64,000 nt of DNA from Psychrobacillus sp. FSL K6-2836 (GCF_038003085.1 NZ_JBBOOM010000001.1:1178001-1242000); one strand, 5' to 3'; counted from the stretch's first letter, positions 8,717 through 18,541 are shown. Notes: a model not told the origin generated them from the letters alone. Numbers and translations are program-made.

Positions 8717-10213
8717 ATGAAGAAAAAAACATGGATTATTGCAATTATTTCTTTTTTTGTTGTAGCTGGAGGAGCATCGGCTTTTTTTCTAGTGAACAAA
8801 ACACCGAAGGAACAATATTTTTATTCGGAAGTTAAGACGATTCAACATATTCAAGAGCTTGTCGAAACACGCTATGAAAATGAAACGGAATGGGCAAAAT
8901 ATGGAACAACTAAAGTTATCGATAGCACATATGACTTCTCAGGTGAATATCAAGACGACACTAATCCCGAAATAGAGCAGGCTGTGAATAACTCTAATGT
9001 TGCAATACGAATAGCAAGTGATCCAAATAAGCAAGAGGTAGAAGCTGAGATCAACGCTACTATTCTTGGGGTAGATGTTGACCCTATAAAAGGCTATATC
9101 ACAACAGAAGAAATCATTTTAGGGCTTCCATTTTATGATCAATTACTTCAGTTGAAGGATAAAGACTACGGAAACTTAATGCGTGCAATAGATCCAAGCT
9201 ATTCAGGTAGCGAAAATCTTGGTTTAGAGAATTTCCTCGGTAAAAATAATATTTTATCCGAAGAAAATGTCGAATATTTAAAAGAAGAATACATGATGTA
9301 TCTATATGAATCATTGCCAGAAGAGGCATTTAACGTTTCGGATGAAAAAATTGATGTTAATGGGAAATCTATTAAAGCAGAAAAAGTCTCCATGACACTT
9401 ACAGAAGCCGAAGTGAAGAAGATTTTAACTGATGTACTTCAAAAAGCTCAGAAGGATCCAAAGTTTAAAGAAATGGTTGAGGATTACTTGGAAAGTTCGT
9501 TTGATCAGTTTACTGCCGTTAGTACTCCAGACACAACATTTGAATTTGATGAAGTAATGGATGACTTAATAAGCTCAGTAGACAAAATTGACCTACCCGA
9601 TGGTATAAAATCTACTATCTGGCATGATGCCGATTTAATCGTTAAACGCGCATTTAATGTAGAAACTCCTGAGGCAGGTACATTTGAAATTGCCGGGACT
9701 CAATCACTAGAGGAAGCTACACAAAACTGGGATTATTCAATAGGTATAGATAATAATTCATTGAAATTTACAGGTGACCTTTCAACTACTAAAGATGGAA
9801 CTTATACAGATGTAATTTCCATACTGGATAATAACAATGTGGGTCTAGCCTATAACGGAGAAGAAAAGTTATCAGGTGATGATAGAACATTCGAACGTAA
9901 ATTTACATTTGAAGATGAATACCAACCGATGGAGTTTTTGTGGACTGGAAAATCTAACTACAAAAAAGACTCTATGCAAGCAGACCATGAATTTGTTGTT
10001 GCAATAGATGAAAGTTCAAATGCTATTATAAAAGTTAATCAAGAAAGCAAAATCATTAAAAAAGTAAATCTACCAGCTGACTCCGAAAAAATAGTAAATA
10101 TCGGAACGATGGATTCTAATGCACTACAGCAATTACTAACCGAAGACATTTACCCTGAAATGGAAAGCTGGGGAATGAACATCATGCAGCAATTTGAACA
10201 AGAAATGTACTAA
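8717..10213 (+). CDS. Membrane-anchored extracytoplasmic protein, first gene of an ABC-transporter operon
   Basis: The 498-residue protein has one N-terminal membrane segment (residues 5-25) and a large, acidic, presumably external domain. It resembles proteins annotated as DUF6583-type in Bacillales, recalled rather than checked. No lipobox, catalytic motif or repeat is seen. The start ATG has GAAAGGAAG upstream. It lies 12 bp before two ABC-2 permease genes and an ATPase, so it probably works with that exporter, perhaps as a substrate-binding or accessory subunit; this is inferred from context only. Confidence 0.7.
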   Translation: MKKKTWIIAIISFFVVAGGASAFFLVNKTPKEQYFYSEVKTIQHIQELVETRYENETEWAKYGTTKVIDSTYDFSGEYQDDTNPEIEQAVNNSNVAIRIASDPNKQEVEAEINATILGVDVDPIKGYITTEEIILGLPFYDQLLQLKDKDYGNLMRAIDPSYSGSENLGLENFLGKNNILSEENVEYLKEEYMMYLYESLPEEAFNVSDEKIDVNGKSIKAEKVSMTLTEAEVKKILTDVLQKAQKDPKFKEMVEDYLESSFDQFTAVSTPDTTFEFDEVMDDLISSVDKIDLPDGIKSTIWHDADLIVKRAFNVETPEAGTFEIAGTQSLEEATQNWDYSIGIDNNSLKFTGDLSTTKDGTYTDVISILDNNNVGLAYNGEEKLSGDDRTFERKFTFEDEYQPMEFLWTGKSNYKKDSMQADHEFVVAIDESSNAIIKVNQESKIIKKVNLPADSEKIVNIGTMDSNALQQLLTEDIYPEMESWGMNIMQQFEQEMY

Positions 10214-10225
10214 ACCACTAAAGAA

Positions 10226-11461
10226 ATGAGTGAATGCATCTTGATCCAACTGAAAAAGATTGCTTTCTTTACGACTCAATATGGAAAAAGTATTCAGAAG
10301 AAGTGGAAATCGCTTCTTCTGCTTTTTCTTTTCCCCATTTTTCTGTTAGCTACTACACTCGGAATTGTCGCTGCTCTATTTGTTCCATCAGCTAAAGCAC
10401 CTATTACCGTTGCTTTTGTAGATGAAGATCAAACAGAAGAAACGAAAATGCTACTGGAATTTATGACACTCTCCATCGAAAAAGAAGAAGGCATTAAAAT
10501 TACTTCTATGACAAAGAAAGCTGCTAATCTTAAAATAGAGAACAATGAAATAAGTAGTTACATACTGTTCCCTAAGGAATTAACTAAAAAGTTATATAAA
10601 GGAAAGTCTGTCTCCTTAACTATTGTAGGTAATCCCTCCCAAACAGTTGATAGCTTCATCGTAAAGGAATTAGCAGAAAGTATGACGCGTTACATCTCCT
10701 CTGCTCAGGCTAATATTCTCACGGTTTATGACTATGCTGGTAATACATATATTCCTGAGGAGGATTTAGAAAAGCTTCTATTTAATACATTTATCGAATT
10801 TACTTTATATACATTAGGAAGCGGACAAATCCTAGATGAAGAAGAAGTTACGAATATTACAACTACCTCCCCGACTAATTATTATGTTGTAGCTGGTTGG
10901 TTTAGTGCATTTACTATTTGGTTATTTGGAAGCTATTCCTTGTTGAGGAAAGATACGCATGCTGCTATGCGAAATCGCTGGAAATTACTTGGAGTGACCC
11001 ACTGGCATACGACTGTTTCACAAATATTTGTTTCTCTACTAGTAAGTATTGTATTTGCTACTATTTCTTTTATCCCAATTAGCAAATACTTCGTAGTAGA
11101 GTTATTTATGTTAGATTATTTCCGGCTTTTCTTGTTCATCCTTTTGTATGGATTACTTCTAATAATAGGCTTAGCACTCATAGATTTATGGATTTCATCT
11201 AAAAAAATAGTGTTGCTCTTTCAATTTTTCTTTTTTTTATTTGGGATAGTTTCAAGTGGTGCATTAATTCCTACGATTTATTTTCCTTTATTCATCAAAA
11301 ACGCACTGCCATTTTTCTTCTCGTTTGAGAGCTTCCAATGGATTGTAGAAATTGTGTTAGTTGGACGAAACTATGCAAGCTTTACGTCGTTAGGAATTCA
11401 GGTCTTAATAGGTCTACTCCTTCTATGGATCTCAACACGGAGGAAGGATAGGTGGAAATGA
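10226..11461 (+). CDS. ABC-2 type transporter permease
   Basis: The 411-residue protein has a membrane segment at about 25-48, an external loop of about 170 residues and five or six further segments from 225 to 405. This is the arrangement of ABC2_membrane_3 (YhgE/NatB-like) permeases. It overlaps the next permease gene by the usual ATGA junction (11458-11461), so translation is coupled. Its ribosome binding site is weak, suggesting it depends on the upstream gene. Substrate unknown. Confidence 0.8.
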   Translation: MSECILIQLKKIAFFTTQYGKSIQKKWKSLLLLFLFPIFLLATTLGIVAALFVPSAKAPITVAFVDEDQTEETKMLLEFMTLSIEKEEGIKITSMTKKAANLKIENNEISSYILFPKELTKKLYKGKSVSLTIVGNPSQTVDSFIVKELAESMTRYISSAQANILTVYDYAGNTYIPEEDLEKLLFNTFIEFTLYTLGSGQILDEEEVTNITTTSPTNYYVVAGWFSAFTIWLFGSYSLLRKDTHAAMRNRWKLLGVTHWHTTVSQIFVSLLVSIVFATISFIPISKYFVVELFMLDYFRLFLFILLYGLLLIIGLALIDLWISSKKIVLLFQFFFFLFGIVSSGALIPTIYFPLFIKNALPFFFSFESFQWIVEIVLVGRNYASFTSLGIQVLIGLLLLWISTRRKDRWK

Positions 11462-12615
11462 TGAAAGCTATTTTAGGTATACAAGCGATACGAATGCGTA
11501 AAGAATGGAAGGTTTTACTAGCCTGGCTCTTACTTCCACTCCTTTTAACTATATTAACGTTCGGGATGTTAACTAAATTAGGGGATGAATCCAAGGTTCC
11601 AATTGGTTTAGTAATAGAGGAAAACTCTACTCTTTCGGATAATCTAGTTCAAAGAATAATGGATACAGATTATTTACAGGTAAACATACTAGATCTTCCA
11701 GAAGCTACAGATCTATTAGAAAAACATGAGCTCGATAGTGTATTTGTCATTAAGGATGGATACGAGGAAGATATTCTAGATAATCGTCGGTCTCAGCTAC
11801 TAGAGGCATATTCATCCAATAGATCCTTTGCTTACTTTGCTGTTGTAGAAACGATTAGCTCCTATGTTCAAGAAGAAGCAACTCGTACTAAAGCGGCAAC
11901 AGAAATTAAAGATTTATACGATAAGTATGGCTCCAGTGAGGAATGGGATCGAGAAGAAATTTTCAAAACGAGTAAAAAAAAGCAGGAAGAGAAACAGCTA
12001 ATTACAACAAGCTTTTCGTTCCAATGGACACCAACAGAAACGGCAAGTGAAAGCACCTCTCTTCTATCTGTTTGGGGTATTTGGGCCTTCTTCCAAATCA
12101 TCGCTACATTATTTCTATTTGATTGGGTCGTAAAAGCAAATAGCAAATTGATAAAAGTACGTTGGATATTTACTAAAATATCATTAAATAGCTATATTAG
12201 TTGGAATTTATTGTTCTACACGATTTTATTATTTGTTATGGACGTAGTTACTATTTATGTTCTCTACTTATTAGATTTAGCATCTCCAAGTGCTCAGCTG
12301 TTCTTTTCACTACTTGGCTTTAGGCTAACGATAAATATATTAGCTGCTTTAATCGCCAAAAATTTCACTAATAGTTTCTACTATTATATTAGTACCATTG
12401 CGATCTCCCTAATCCTAACGATATGTGGGGGTGCATTTATCCCGATTGATTCTATTATTAGTAGATGGTCATGGGTGGAGTCTTTCAGTCCTGTTTATTC
12501 ATTGTTACATGGTGGGTTCGCTTATGGATTTTTAATAGCTATTATGGTTATTTCAATAGTTAAAGGAGGTATTCAGCGTGCTACAAGTAAATTCCCTACA
12601 AAAAAGCTATCATAA
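11458..12615 (+). CDS. ABC-2 type transporter permease, second subunit
   Basis: This second permease has the same layout as its neighbour: a segment near the N-terminus, an external domain of about 180 residues, then several membrane helices. The frame could open at GTG 11452, but the ATG at 11458 overlaps the previous TGA in an ATGA junction and is preceded by GGAGGAAGG, so 11458 is preferred. Two different permeases with one ATPase suggest a heterodimeric exporter. Its 3' end overlaps the ATPase gene by 38 bp. Confidence 0.8.
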   Translation: MMKAILGIQAIRMRKEWKVLLAWLLLPLLLTILTFGMLTKLGDESKVPIGLVIEENSTLSDNLVQRIMDTDYLQVNILDLPEATDLLEKHELDSVFVIKDGYEEDILDNRRSQLLEAYSSNRSFAYFAVVETISSYVQEEATRTKAATEIKDLYDKYGSSEEWDREEIFKTSKKKQEEKQLITTSFSFQWTPTETASESTSLLSVWGIWAFFQIIATLFLFDWVVKANSKLIKVRWIFTKISLNSYISWNLLFYTILLFVMDVVTIYVLYLLDLASPSAQLFFSLLGFRLTINILAALIAKNFTNSFYYYISTIAISLILTICGGAFIPIDSIISRWSWVESFSPVYSLLHGGFAYGFLIAIMVISIVKGGIQRATSKFPTKKLS

Positions 12616-13252
12616 ACACAAAATATTAAACGATGTAAATCTTCTAGTGAACCCAGGTGAGGTTGTCGGCTTAGTTGGAGAAAATGGAGCGGGCAAATCA
12701 ACGCTATTGGAAATTTTAGCAACAGTGCTACCACAATCTGATGGCAGTGTATTATTGGAAAATAAGTCCTATTCAAAGGATATTAAAAGTATTCGCAAGC
12801 TAATTGGATATGTCCCACAGGAAATTTCCTTATGGGAGGAATTCACTGTAGCTGAAAACTTTTTGTTTTTCGAAAAGCTATCCTGGAAAAGAAGATCACT
12901 AGAAGAATGCAAGCAGCTTTGTCTCGATATGCAACTAAATAAATGGGATGAACCAGTAGAGTCTTTATCCGGTGGAATGAAAAGAAAACTAAATCTCGCA
13001 ATCAGTCTTATTCATGACCCAATATTAATACTACTAGACGAACCGACCGTAGGAATAGATATGAGATCCAAAGAAGAGATTGGAAATTACTTAGTGAATT
13101 TAGCAAAACGTGAAGGAAAAATGATCATCTATACGTCTCATGATATGAACGAAATTACTTCCTTTTGTGACCGCATATATTGTTTAGGAAAAGATCCTTT
13201 TTACGCTGAATTGCTAAAGTCTAGAGGGCTTACTGTGGAGGAATTGGCATAA
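12578..13252 (+). CDS. ABC transporter ATP-binding protein
   Basis: This 224-residue ATPase has every ABC motif: Walker A GENGAGKST (34-42), Q-loop VPQE (79-82), signature LSGGM (130-134), Walker B LILLDEPT (150-157) and the switch histidine H188 in TSHDM. The start is a GTG at 12578, chosen because AAAGGAGGT lies 7 bp upstream inside the previous gene. It would power the two permeases before it. It is a small single-domain ATPase, typical of ABC-2 exporters. The operon ends at a strong hairpin about 160 bp downstream. Confidence 0.92.
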   Translation: MLQVNSLQKSYHKHKILNDVNLLVNPGEVVGLVGENGAGKSTLLEILATVLPQSDGSVLLENKSYSKDIKSIRKLIGYVPQEISLWEEFTVAENFLFFEKLSWKRRSLEECKQLCLDMQLNKWDEPVESLSGGMKRKLNLAISLIHDPILILLDEPTVGIDMRSKEEIGNYLVNLAKREGKMIIYTSHDMNEITSFCDRIYCLGKDPFYAELLKSRGLTVEELA

Positions 13253-13290
13253 ACAGGGAATTGGAAATACTTCTAAGCAGGCATTGGAAC

Positions 13291-13375
13291 GTTTACTTGC
13301 GCTCGTGCGATGTTTACTTGTTTTAGATGGGAGCTTACTTGCTCTTCGTAGGGTCTTACTAGCTTTTCACTAGTT
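13291..13375. repeat. 21-bp tandem repeat, GTTTACTTG class
   Basis: Four units with TTACTTG or TTACTAG cores start at 13291, 13312, 13333 and about 13354, exactly 21 bp apart. The consensus (G-TTTACTTG then a variable G/T-rich part) is different from the TTATGTGG arrays, yet the period is the same. It lies after the ATPase gene and before the terminator, outside any convincing gene. Confidence 0.6.
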
Positions 13376-13413
13376 ATACTCATAAAAAGGATAATTCTTC
13401 TGTATATTTTTCA

Positions 13414-13458
13414 AACAAATACACCTGCGAGAACTCCAGTCTCACAGGTGTATTTGTT
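13414..13458. terminator. Bidirectional terminator with 14-bp stem
   Basis: AACAAATACACCTG (13414-13427) pairs perfectly with CAGGTGTATTTGTT (13445-13458) across a 17-base loop. It ends the plus-strand ABC operon and overlaps the stop of the minus-strand small protein gene, so it can serve both. Confidence 0.8.
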
Positions 13459-13609
13459 ATTTATCCTTGTTTTTCTCTAGCATCCCTCTTAATTGCTCGG
13501 ATAACTCCTCAATCAGCTCGTTTGCCTTAATCGTTTTATTTTCAGTTCCTAGCACATATCCGTATTCTAATACTTTTTTAAATTCTTCATTCAATTCTGT
13601 CGTGATCAT
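13457..13609 (-). CDS. Small 50-residue protein
   Basis: A 50-residue acidic, helical, charged peptide starts MITTELNEEFKKVLEYGYVL and ends LEKNKDK. It is supported by an AGGAGGAAA binding site 6 bp before the ATG and by a strong terminator at its end. It is somewhat like small Spo0E-type peptides in size and charge, but the SxxLD signature is absent, so I do not assign it. It stands alone on the minus strand. Confidence 0.6.
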   Translation of the reverse strand: MITTELNEEFKKVLEYGYVLGTENKTIKANELIEELSEQLRGMLEKNKDK

Positions 13610-13794
13610 ACAATTTCCTCCTGATAACTTGTTTATATGTAATTTTATTTATTGTAATACAAAAAATGTCGATATCAGACAATGTTACTAAGATTTAATA
13701 AACTAGTAATAAAGATCTCTGTTATGACATATCTGTTTCATATTCGACAACTCCTCTCTCTTCCAGAGCATAAAAGAGCGTGATAATGGTCTGT

Positions 13795-13919
13795 GCCACA
13801 TAAGTCACTCTATTTACCACATATACATCCCTAACAAACACATAACTCTCGTGATCTAACACATAAAGTTGTCTATCTACAACATACCCCTTACTAACCA
13901 CCACATAAACAACATAAAA
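13795..13919. repeat. CACATAA tandem array A
   Basis: About six degenerate copies of a CCACATAAN unit (written on the plus strand) fill the gap, each roughly 21 bp apart. It directly precedes, on the plus strand, the terminator hairpin of the 5'-nucleotidase gene, whose stem AACCACCACAGC contains the same ACCACCACA word. No convincing gene overlaps. Confidence 0.65.
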
Positions 13920-13950
13920 AACCACCACAGCTCAGGTGGCTGTGGTGGTT
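13920..13950 (-). terminator. Terminator of the 5'-nucleotidase gene
   Basis: AACCACCACAGC (13920-13931) pairs perfectly with GCTGTGGTGGTT (13939-13950); on the minus strand a run of Ts follows. The stem shares sequence with the array beside it. Confidence 0.8.
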
Positions 13951-13964
13951 TCAACTAACAAATA

Positions 13965-16316
13965 TTATTTAATAGAATACTTACCAAATCCGTCTGTACC
14001 TTCACCAACATATTTGATGCGGCCATCAGCAGGGATTACTTTTTCTGCTTGTTTAGACGATTCGAATACGATTGTTGCATTTGCTGGAAGTGCTGCGAAT
14101 TTCCAGTTGCCATCTGCAGATGGATCGATTGTTTTCTCTGCAAGAATGTAATCGATAATTGTTTGACGATTTTCATCTGGGTAGATTTCAATCGCTGTCG
14201 CATTACGCACGCCTGGGAATGTTCCATTCGCACGGTAGTTATTTGTTGCTACGATGAATTCTTGTTTTAAATCGATTGGTTTACCATCGTATTGGAGATT
14301 TGTAATACGGGATGAACCTTCATTTACTAGATTTCCGTCAGCATCGTATTTCGCTGGTTTTGTAACATCTATTTCGTATGTTACTCCGTCGATTACGTCA
14401 TAGTTATATGAGCGGAAGTCTGTATTGATAAGCTGTTGCTCGCCAGATTTCGTCGAGTCAATTTGGTTAAATTGGCCGGCAGACATTTCCAACCATTCTT
14501 TCACGTCAGCTCCTGTAACTTTTACAGTTGCCACAGTGTTATCGTATAAATATAGATCTGCTACGTTTTTAATAGCTAGTTCGCCTTTTGGTACATATGT
14601 GTAATACTCAGGGTCACTTCTTGTTCCAGCTTTAAATGGCGCACCTGCAGAAAGGACTGGAAGTTTTTCATTTGCTGTACCTTTTAGTTTTGCTTTTACA
14701 TATTCTGTTTGAGCATTTGTTACGATTTGGATAGATGGATCATCCTGCACTTGTGAGAAATAACTATGGATGTCGGCTGTTGTTGTTCCAACTGCTTGAC
14801 GTACATATTTAATAGTCCCCTCATGCGCTTGCTTTACTGCATCCACAATGGTTTTGTCCACATCCGTAGCTTCTTTCGCAATTGTGCGAACTTCTGCTTT
14901 AGATTGTTTTACTTCCCAGTCGTTCCCTTTTTTCACCAAATCTAAATCGATTACACCTAAGTGGCTACCAAATTTACCTGGCATAACAACCGGAACACCG
15001 TTAATCGTACCGTTTTCCACGTCGACATTTGTTAACGACTCATCCACTTCTCCAGGGAATACTTGGTGCGCATGACCAGTAATAATCGCATCTACATCTT
15101 TAACCTTTGTTAGTAAATACGTTACATCCTCTTCGCCAACCTCATGCTTCATATCGCCAAGACCAGAGTGGGAAAGGACTACAATTACATCTGCTCCAGC
15201 TTTCTTCATTTCTGGTACAATAGCCTCCACAGCTTGTACAGAATCGTCTACCTTCACTTTCCCTTCTAAATGAGACTTGTCCCACTTCAGAATTTGCGGT
15301 GGAACGATACCAGTTACACCAACTTGAATGGTAGATTTCTTTCCTTTGGAATCAACTACTTCTTTTTCGATCAAAACATATGGTTCATAAGCTAATTTAC
15401 CAGTGGCTCCATCACGAACATTCGCATTCACATACGGGAAATTTGCGTCATCCGTAACTTCAGCCAAATAATCTAAACCATAGTTAAATTCATGGTTTCC
15501 GAATGTAGCACCATCATATTTTAGCAATTCCATTGCTGTCACTGATGGATGTTCTTCACCGTCTTCTAGCTTATCCACTGATTGCTTATAAGAACCAAGT
15601 GGTGTACCTTGTATCGCATCACCATTGTCAAATAGTAAAGTATTACTATTTTCCGTTCTTGCATTTTTGATGAGTGTAGCAGTTTTTGCAAGACCTAAGC
15701 TGTTAGACTCTGTATCTTTGTAATAGTCATAGTTCACGATATTCGTATGAATGTCGGAAGTACCTAAGATTCTCAAAGAAACAGTCGAATCTGAACTTTT
15801 ATATTCCTTCAAAAAACGTTTTAAAATATTATTCATCTCATGTTTACTTACAATATTTGCAGGTTTTACGGTTTTATCTGGGTATCCATTTAAGAAACCT
15901 AATCCTACCGCTTTCGCAATTTCGTTTCGATTTGATGTACGGATTTTATTTTTATCTGTAAATTTGTTTAATAGATTTTCTGAGTAAGTTTTATTCGTAT
16001 CAATAGCTCTTGTCGCAATGATAAATGCATGCTCACGAGAAAGTTTTTCATCAGGAGCAAAAACAGTAGCTGACTTACCAGTAATTAGTTTTAACTCAAG
16101 CGCTTTCTCAATATAAGGCTTTAATGAATCTGGAACATCATTAAACTTCACGGATTTACCAGTACCTAACTCAACACCCATTGCATCGATCATTGTTTTT
16201 ACATACTCACCACGAGTGACATCTGGACTTTTTGCCGCAGATGCATAGTCAACATTACCATACCCACCAACTGCAAGCGACAAAGCAAGCGCCGAAGCTG
16301 AAACCTTTTTCCACAT
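13965..16316 (-). CDS. SLH-anchored 5'-nucleotidase / 2',3'-cyclic phosphodiesterase
   Basis: The 783-residue secreted enzyme has a signal peptide (1-27), SLH-like repeats (about 30-170), a metallophosphatase domain (about 180-430) and a 5'-nucleotidase C-terminal domain (about 470-740). Metal motifs are complete: GTSDIH (D188, H190), DNGDAIQ (D233), GNHEFN (N274, H275) and later GHAHQ. Such enzymes release nucleosides and phosphate from nucleotides at the cell surface. The SLH repeats, weakly conserved, would hold it to pyruvylated wall polymer. It has its own terminator and no close operon partner. Substrate range is unknown; CpdB/YfkN-like breadth is likely. Confidence 0.9.
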   Translation of the reverse strand: MWKKVSASALALSLAVGGYGNVDYASAAKSPDVTRGEYVKTMIDAMGVELGTGKSVKFNDVPDSLKPYIEKALELKLITGKSATVFAPDEKLSREHAFIIATRAIDTNKTYSENLLNKFTDKNKIRTSNRNEIAKAVGLGFLNGYPDKTVKPANIVSKHEMNNILKRFLKEYKSSDSTVSLRILGTSDIHTNIVNYDYYKDTESNSLGLAKTATLIKNARTENSNTLLFDNGDAIQGTPLGSYKQSVDKLEDGEEHPSVTAMELLKYDGATFGNHEFNYGLDYLAEVTDDANFPYVNANVRDGATGKLAYEPYVLIEKEVVDSKGKKSTIQVGVTGIVPPQILKWDKSHLEGKVKVDDSVQAVEAIVPEMKKAGADVIVVLSHSGLGDMKHEVGEEDVTYLLTKVKDVDAIITGHAHQVFPGEVDESLTNVDVENGTINGVPVVMPGKFGSHLGVIDLDLVKKGNDWEVKQSKAEVRTIAKEATDVDKTIVDAVKQAHEGTIKYVRQAVGTTTADIHSYFSQVQDDPSIQIVTNAQTEYVKAKLKGTANEKLPVLSAGAPFKAGTRSDPEYYTYVPKGELAIKNVADLYLYDNTVATVKVTGADVKEWLEMSAGQFNQIDSTKSGEQQLINTDFRSYNYDVIDGVTYEIDVTKPAKYDADGNLVNEGSSRITNLQYDGKPIDLKQEFIVATNNYRANGTFPGVRNATAIEIYPDENRQTIIDYILAEKTIDPSADGNWKFAALPANATIVFESSKQAEKVIPADGRIKYVGEGTDGFGKYSIK

Positions 16317-16464
16317 AAACTAATTTCCTTCTTTCTCATCTTGGAATATTAAACCAATATAATTGTAACAAAAACAAAAGTAAATAGTGTAATAAGTTTG
16401 TAAATTTTGAAAACTGTTAGTGAGTTAATAGGGAAAAGTGTTTTTTTAAGTCTTGATAAATGGG

Positions 16465-16835
16465 GTTATGTGGTGGTTAGCTAGGATTATGTGATGGTTA
16501 GCAGAATATGCGGTGACTAGCAGAGTTTATGTGGTAGTTAGCTAGGGTTATGTGGCGGTTAGCGGAGTATGTGGTGACTAGCAGAGTTTATGCGGTAATT
16601 AATTAGAATTATGTGGTGGTTGGAGTAGGTTATGTGGCGGTTAGCGGAGTATGTGGTAATTAAGTAGAATTATGTGGTGGTTAGCAGAGTTTATGCGACG
16701 GTTAGATAGGGTTATGTGGTGGTTAGAGAAGTTTATGTGGTAGTTAGCTAGGGTTATGTGGTGGCTAGAGAAGTTTATGTGGTAGTTAGCAGAGTTTATG
16801 TGGCAGTTAGATAGAATTATGTGGTGAGCGGAGTT
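16465..16835. repeat. TTATGTGG tandem array B
   Basis: At least 16 copies of a TTATGTGGTGGTTAGC-like unit run head to tail. Measured starts of the TATG core are 16467, 16488, 16507, 16528, 16549, 16568 and 16589, so steps are 21, 19, 21, 21, 19 and 21. It lies between the 5'-nucleotidase start and the transglycosylase terminator, and has no coding potential I would trust. Confidence 0.8.
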
Positions 16836-16843
16836 TATGACAT

Positions 16844-16873
16844 AAAAAAACGACTTCCCTCAGAAGGAAGTCG
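16844..16873 (-). terminator. Terminator of the SLH transglycosylase gene
   Basis: CGACTTCC (16851-16858) pairs with GGAAGTCG (16866-16873); on the minus strand seven Ts follow. It sits just past the stop codon and separates the gene from array B. Confidence 0.8.
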
Positions 16874-16889
16874 GTTCGACAATTTTTAG

Positions 16890-18341
16890 TTATTCTACGA
16901 TGTATGGGGAAGCGATATATCCATTCACACTTTTGCCGTTTACTATTGTTTGGACTGGATACCATACAAAATGATTGGTGGAGCTTTTGTTTTCATCAAA
17001 TACTGGTGAACCTATGATAGTCACTGCAGCACCTTTACTAATCGCAATAAGTGGCGACTGAGTGCTAGCTGATTTTCGGAGACCTGTTCCATTATATTTT
17101 ACTATATCTCCTTTGCCATATCCTTCGGTAGTTGGAGTGCTTGACGTCAAAGGAAATAACTTTTTATTAAATACAATGGAGTTATTTGTTTCCTCACCGT
17201 ATGTGAAGTCCTCTTTGTTGAAGTTTAGCAGGTCAACATTAGTTTCTAATAATCCAACGTTCTCTATTGCTTTGTAAACCCGCTCTTGGTATGCGTTCGT
17301 ATTTCTTTCACCAGTTGCTTGGAATACCGGGCTATTCACAGCTTTTGTTCCATTGTAAGCCATTATAGCAAAATACCAGCTCTCTAAGTCTTCTGGGCTA
17401 GTATTCTCGATTTTTGGTAAATCACTTCTCTTATAATTTTTCCCAAGTATATCGATTGCAGTCTCAATATTATACGCTAAATCATATTTTATACGTTCCA
17501 AGTCGTATCCTGCTGTATTCGTGATTTGCATCAATCCAATACCGCCGTCGCTACTTATAATTGGCTCACCATTCGATAGGAAATGAACCCACCCATTACT
17601 TTCCACGGAAGCCACTGCTTTCACGATTTCTGCTGGAATTGGCACATCAGCATTTTTAGCTGCTGTTGTTAGCAAGCAGTTCATCGTTTGACGATCTGGG
17701 TTTGATTTGGAATCTGGATTGTATCCACATGCATCCACTGTCAAACGTAAATCATCATTCAATGCTCTTGCCAAAAATCCAGCAAAATGTGCACGAGTGA
17801 CGGAATCATTCGGTTTAAACTCGCCATTAGCATACCCACTAACAACACCAAATGCAGTTGCCTTGCGAATATCCGAATATGCAGATGAATTCAGTGGAAC
17901 ATCCGCAAATGGAAGTGCCTCATCCTTCATCTTAAATGCTCGTGCTATAAAACTCGCCATTTGACCTCTTGTTACAAAATTATTCGGTTTAAAAGACCCA
18001 TCAGGATAACCATTAATAATTCCCGCATCTGCTGCAGATTGAATAGCACCAGATGCATGGTGATCAGCACCTACATCTTTAAAAACAGTTTTTTTGCCAG
18101 TTAAATCCAAATCCATAGCTCGAGCTACCATCAATGCAGCTTGGCTTCTCGTCACAAAATTACTCGGCTTATAATGATCGGCATCCACACCATTCACAAT
18201 TCCCTCGCCATGTAAATAATTGATATGCTCATAGAAAGGATGACTTGTCTTTACATCCTGAAAGCCCGCTGCTTGAGCAATAGATGAAAAGCTTAACCCG
18301 AATGCTAATAAAAAACTTAAACACAATATTAATTTCTTCAA
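16890..18341 (-). CDS. SLH-anchored lytic transglycosylase with SH3-like domain
   Basis: The 483-residue secreted protein has a signal peptide (1-25), three SLH repeats (about 27-195, with NFVTRSQAALMVARA and NFVTRGQMASFIARA) and a goose-type lysozyme-like SLT domain. The catalytic acid is E247 in ASVESNGW, followed by GGIGLMQIT and later AIMAYNGT. The C-terminus (about 405-483) resembles a bacterial SH3 domain. It probably cleaves glycan strands without hydrolysis at the wall. The start is a TTG after AAGGAGGAG. A single-gene unit with its own terminator. Combining SLH, SLT and SH3 in one protein is uncommon. Confidence 0.88.
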   Translation of the reverse strand: MKKLILCLSFLLAFGLSFSSIAQAAGFQDVKTSHPFYEHINYLHGEGIVNGVDADHYKPSNFVTRSQAALMVARAMDLDLTGKKTVFKDVGADHHASGAIQSAADAGIINGYPDGSFKPNNFVTRGQMASFIARAFKMKDEALPFADVPLNSSAYSDIRKATAFGVVSGYANGEFKPNDSVTRAHFAGFLARALNDDLRLTVDACGYNPDSKSNPDRQTMNCLLTTAAKNADVPIPAEIVKAVASVESNGWVHFLSNGEPIISSDGGIGLMQITNTAGYDLERIKYDLAYNIETAIDILGKNYKRSDLPKIENTSPEDLESWYFAIMAYNGTKAVNSPVFQATGERNTNAYQERVYKAIENVGLLETNVDLLNFNKEDFTYGEETNNSIVFNKKLFPLTSSTPTTEGYGKGDIVKYNGTGLRKSASTQSPLIAISKGAAVTIIGSPVFDENKSSTNHFVWYPVQTIVNGKSVNGYIASPYIVE

Positions 18342-18541
18342 ATACCTCTCCTCCTTATCTCTTAGTCTACTAGAAGACTCATATTATTAACAACGTACTG
18401 CAACTTAAAAAGTTTCGGAAAATTCTGTACACAAGTCTAGTAACTTTAAAACTATATAAATTTCACTAATGAGAAATAATGTTTATCCATAAAGTTCACA
18501 ACTACCATCGGCTGCTCCAATATTTATATAACTGAGAGTTA

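Noticed and set aside
13722-13928. Minus-strand frame through array A
   Set aside because: It reads YVVDRQLYVLDHESYVFV, an artefact of the 21-bp repeat, without a binding site.
16465-16835. Array B as promoter or operator of the 5'-nucleotidase gene
   Set aside because: The family also occurs in convergent gaps with no promoters, so it is not a general promoter element.
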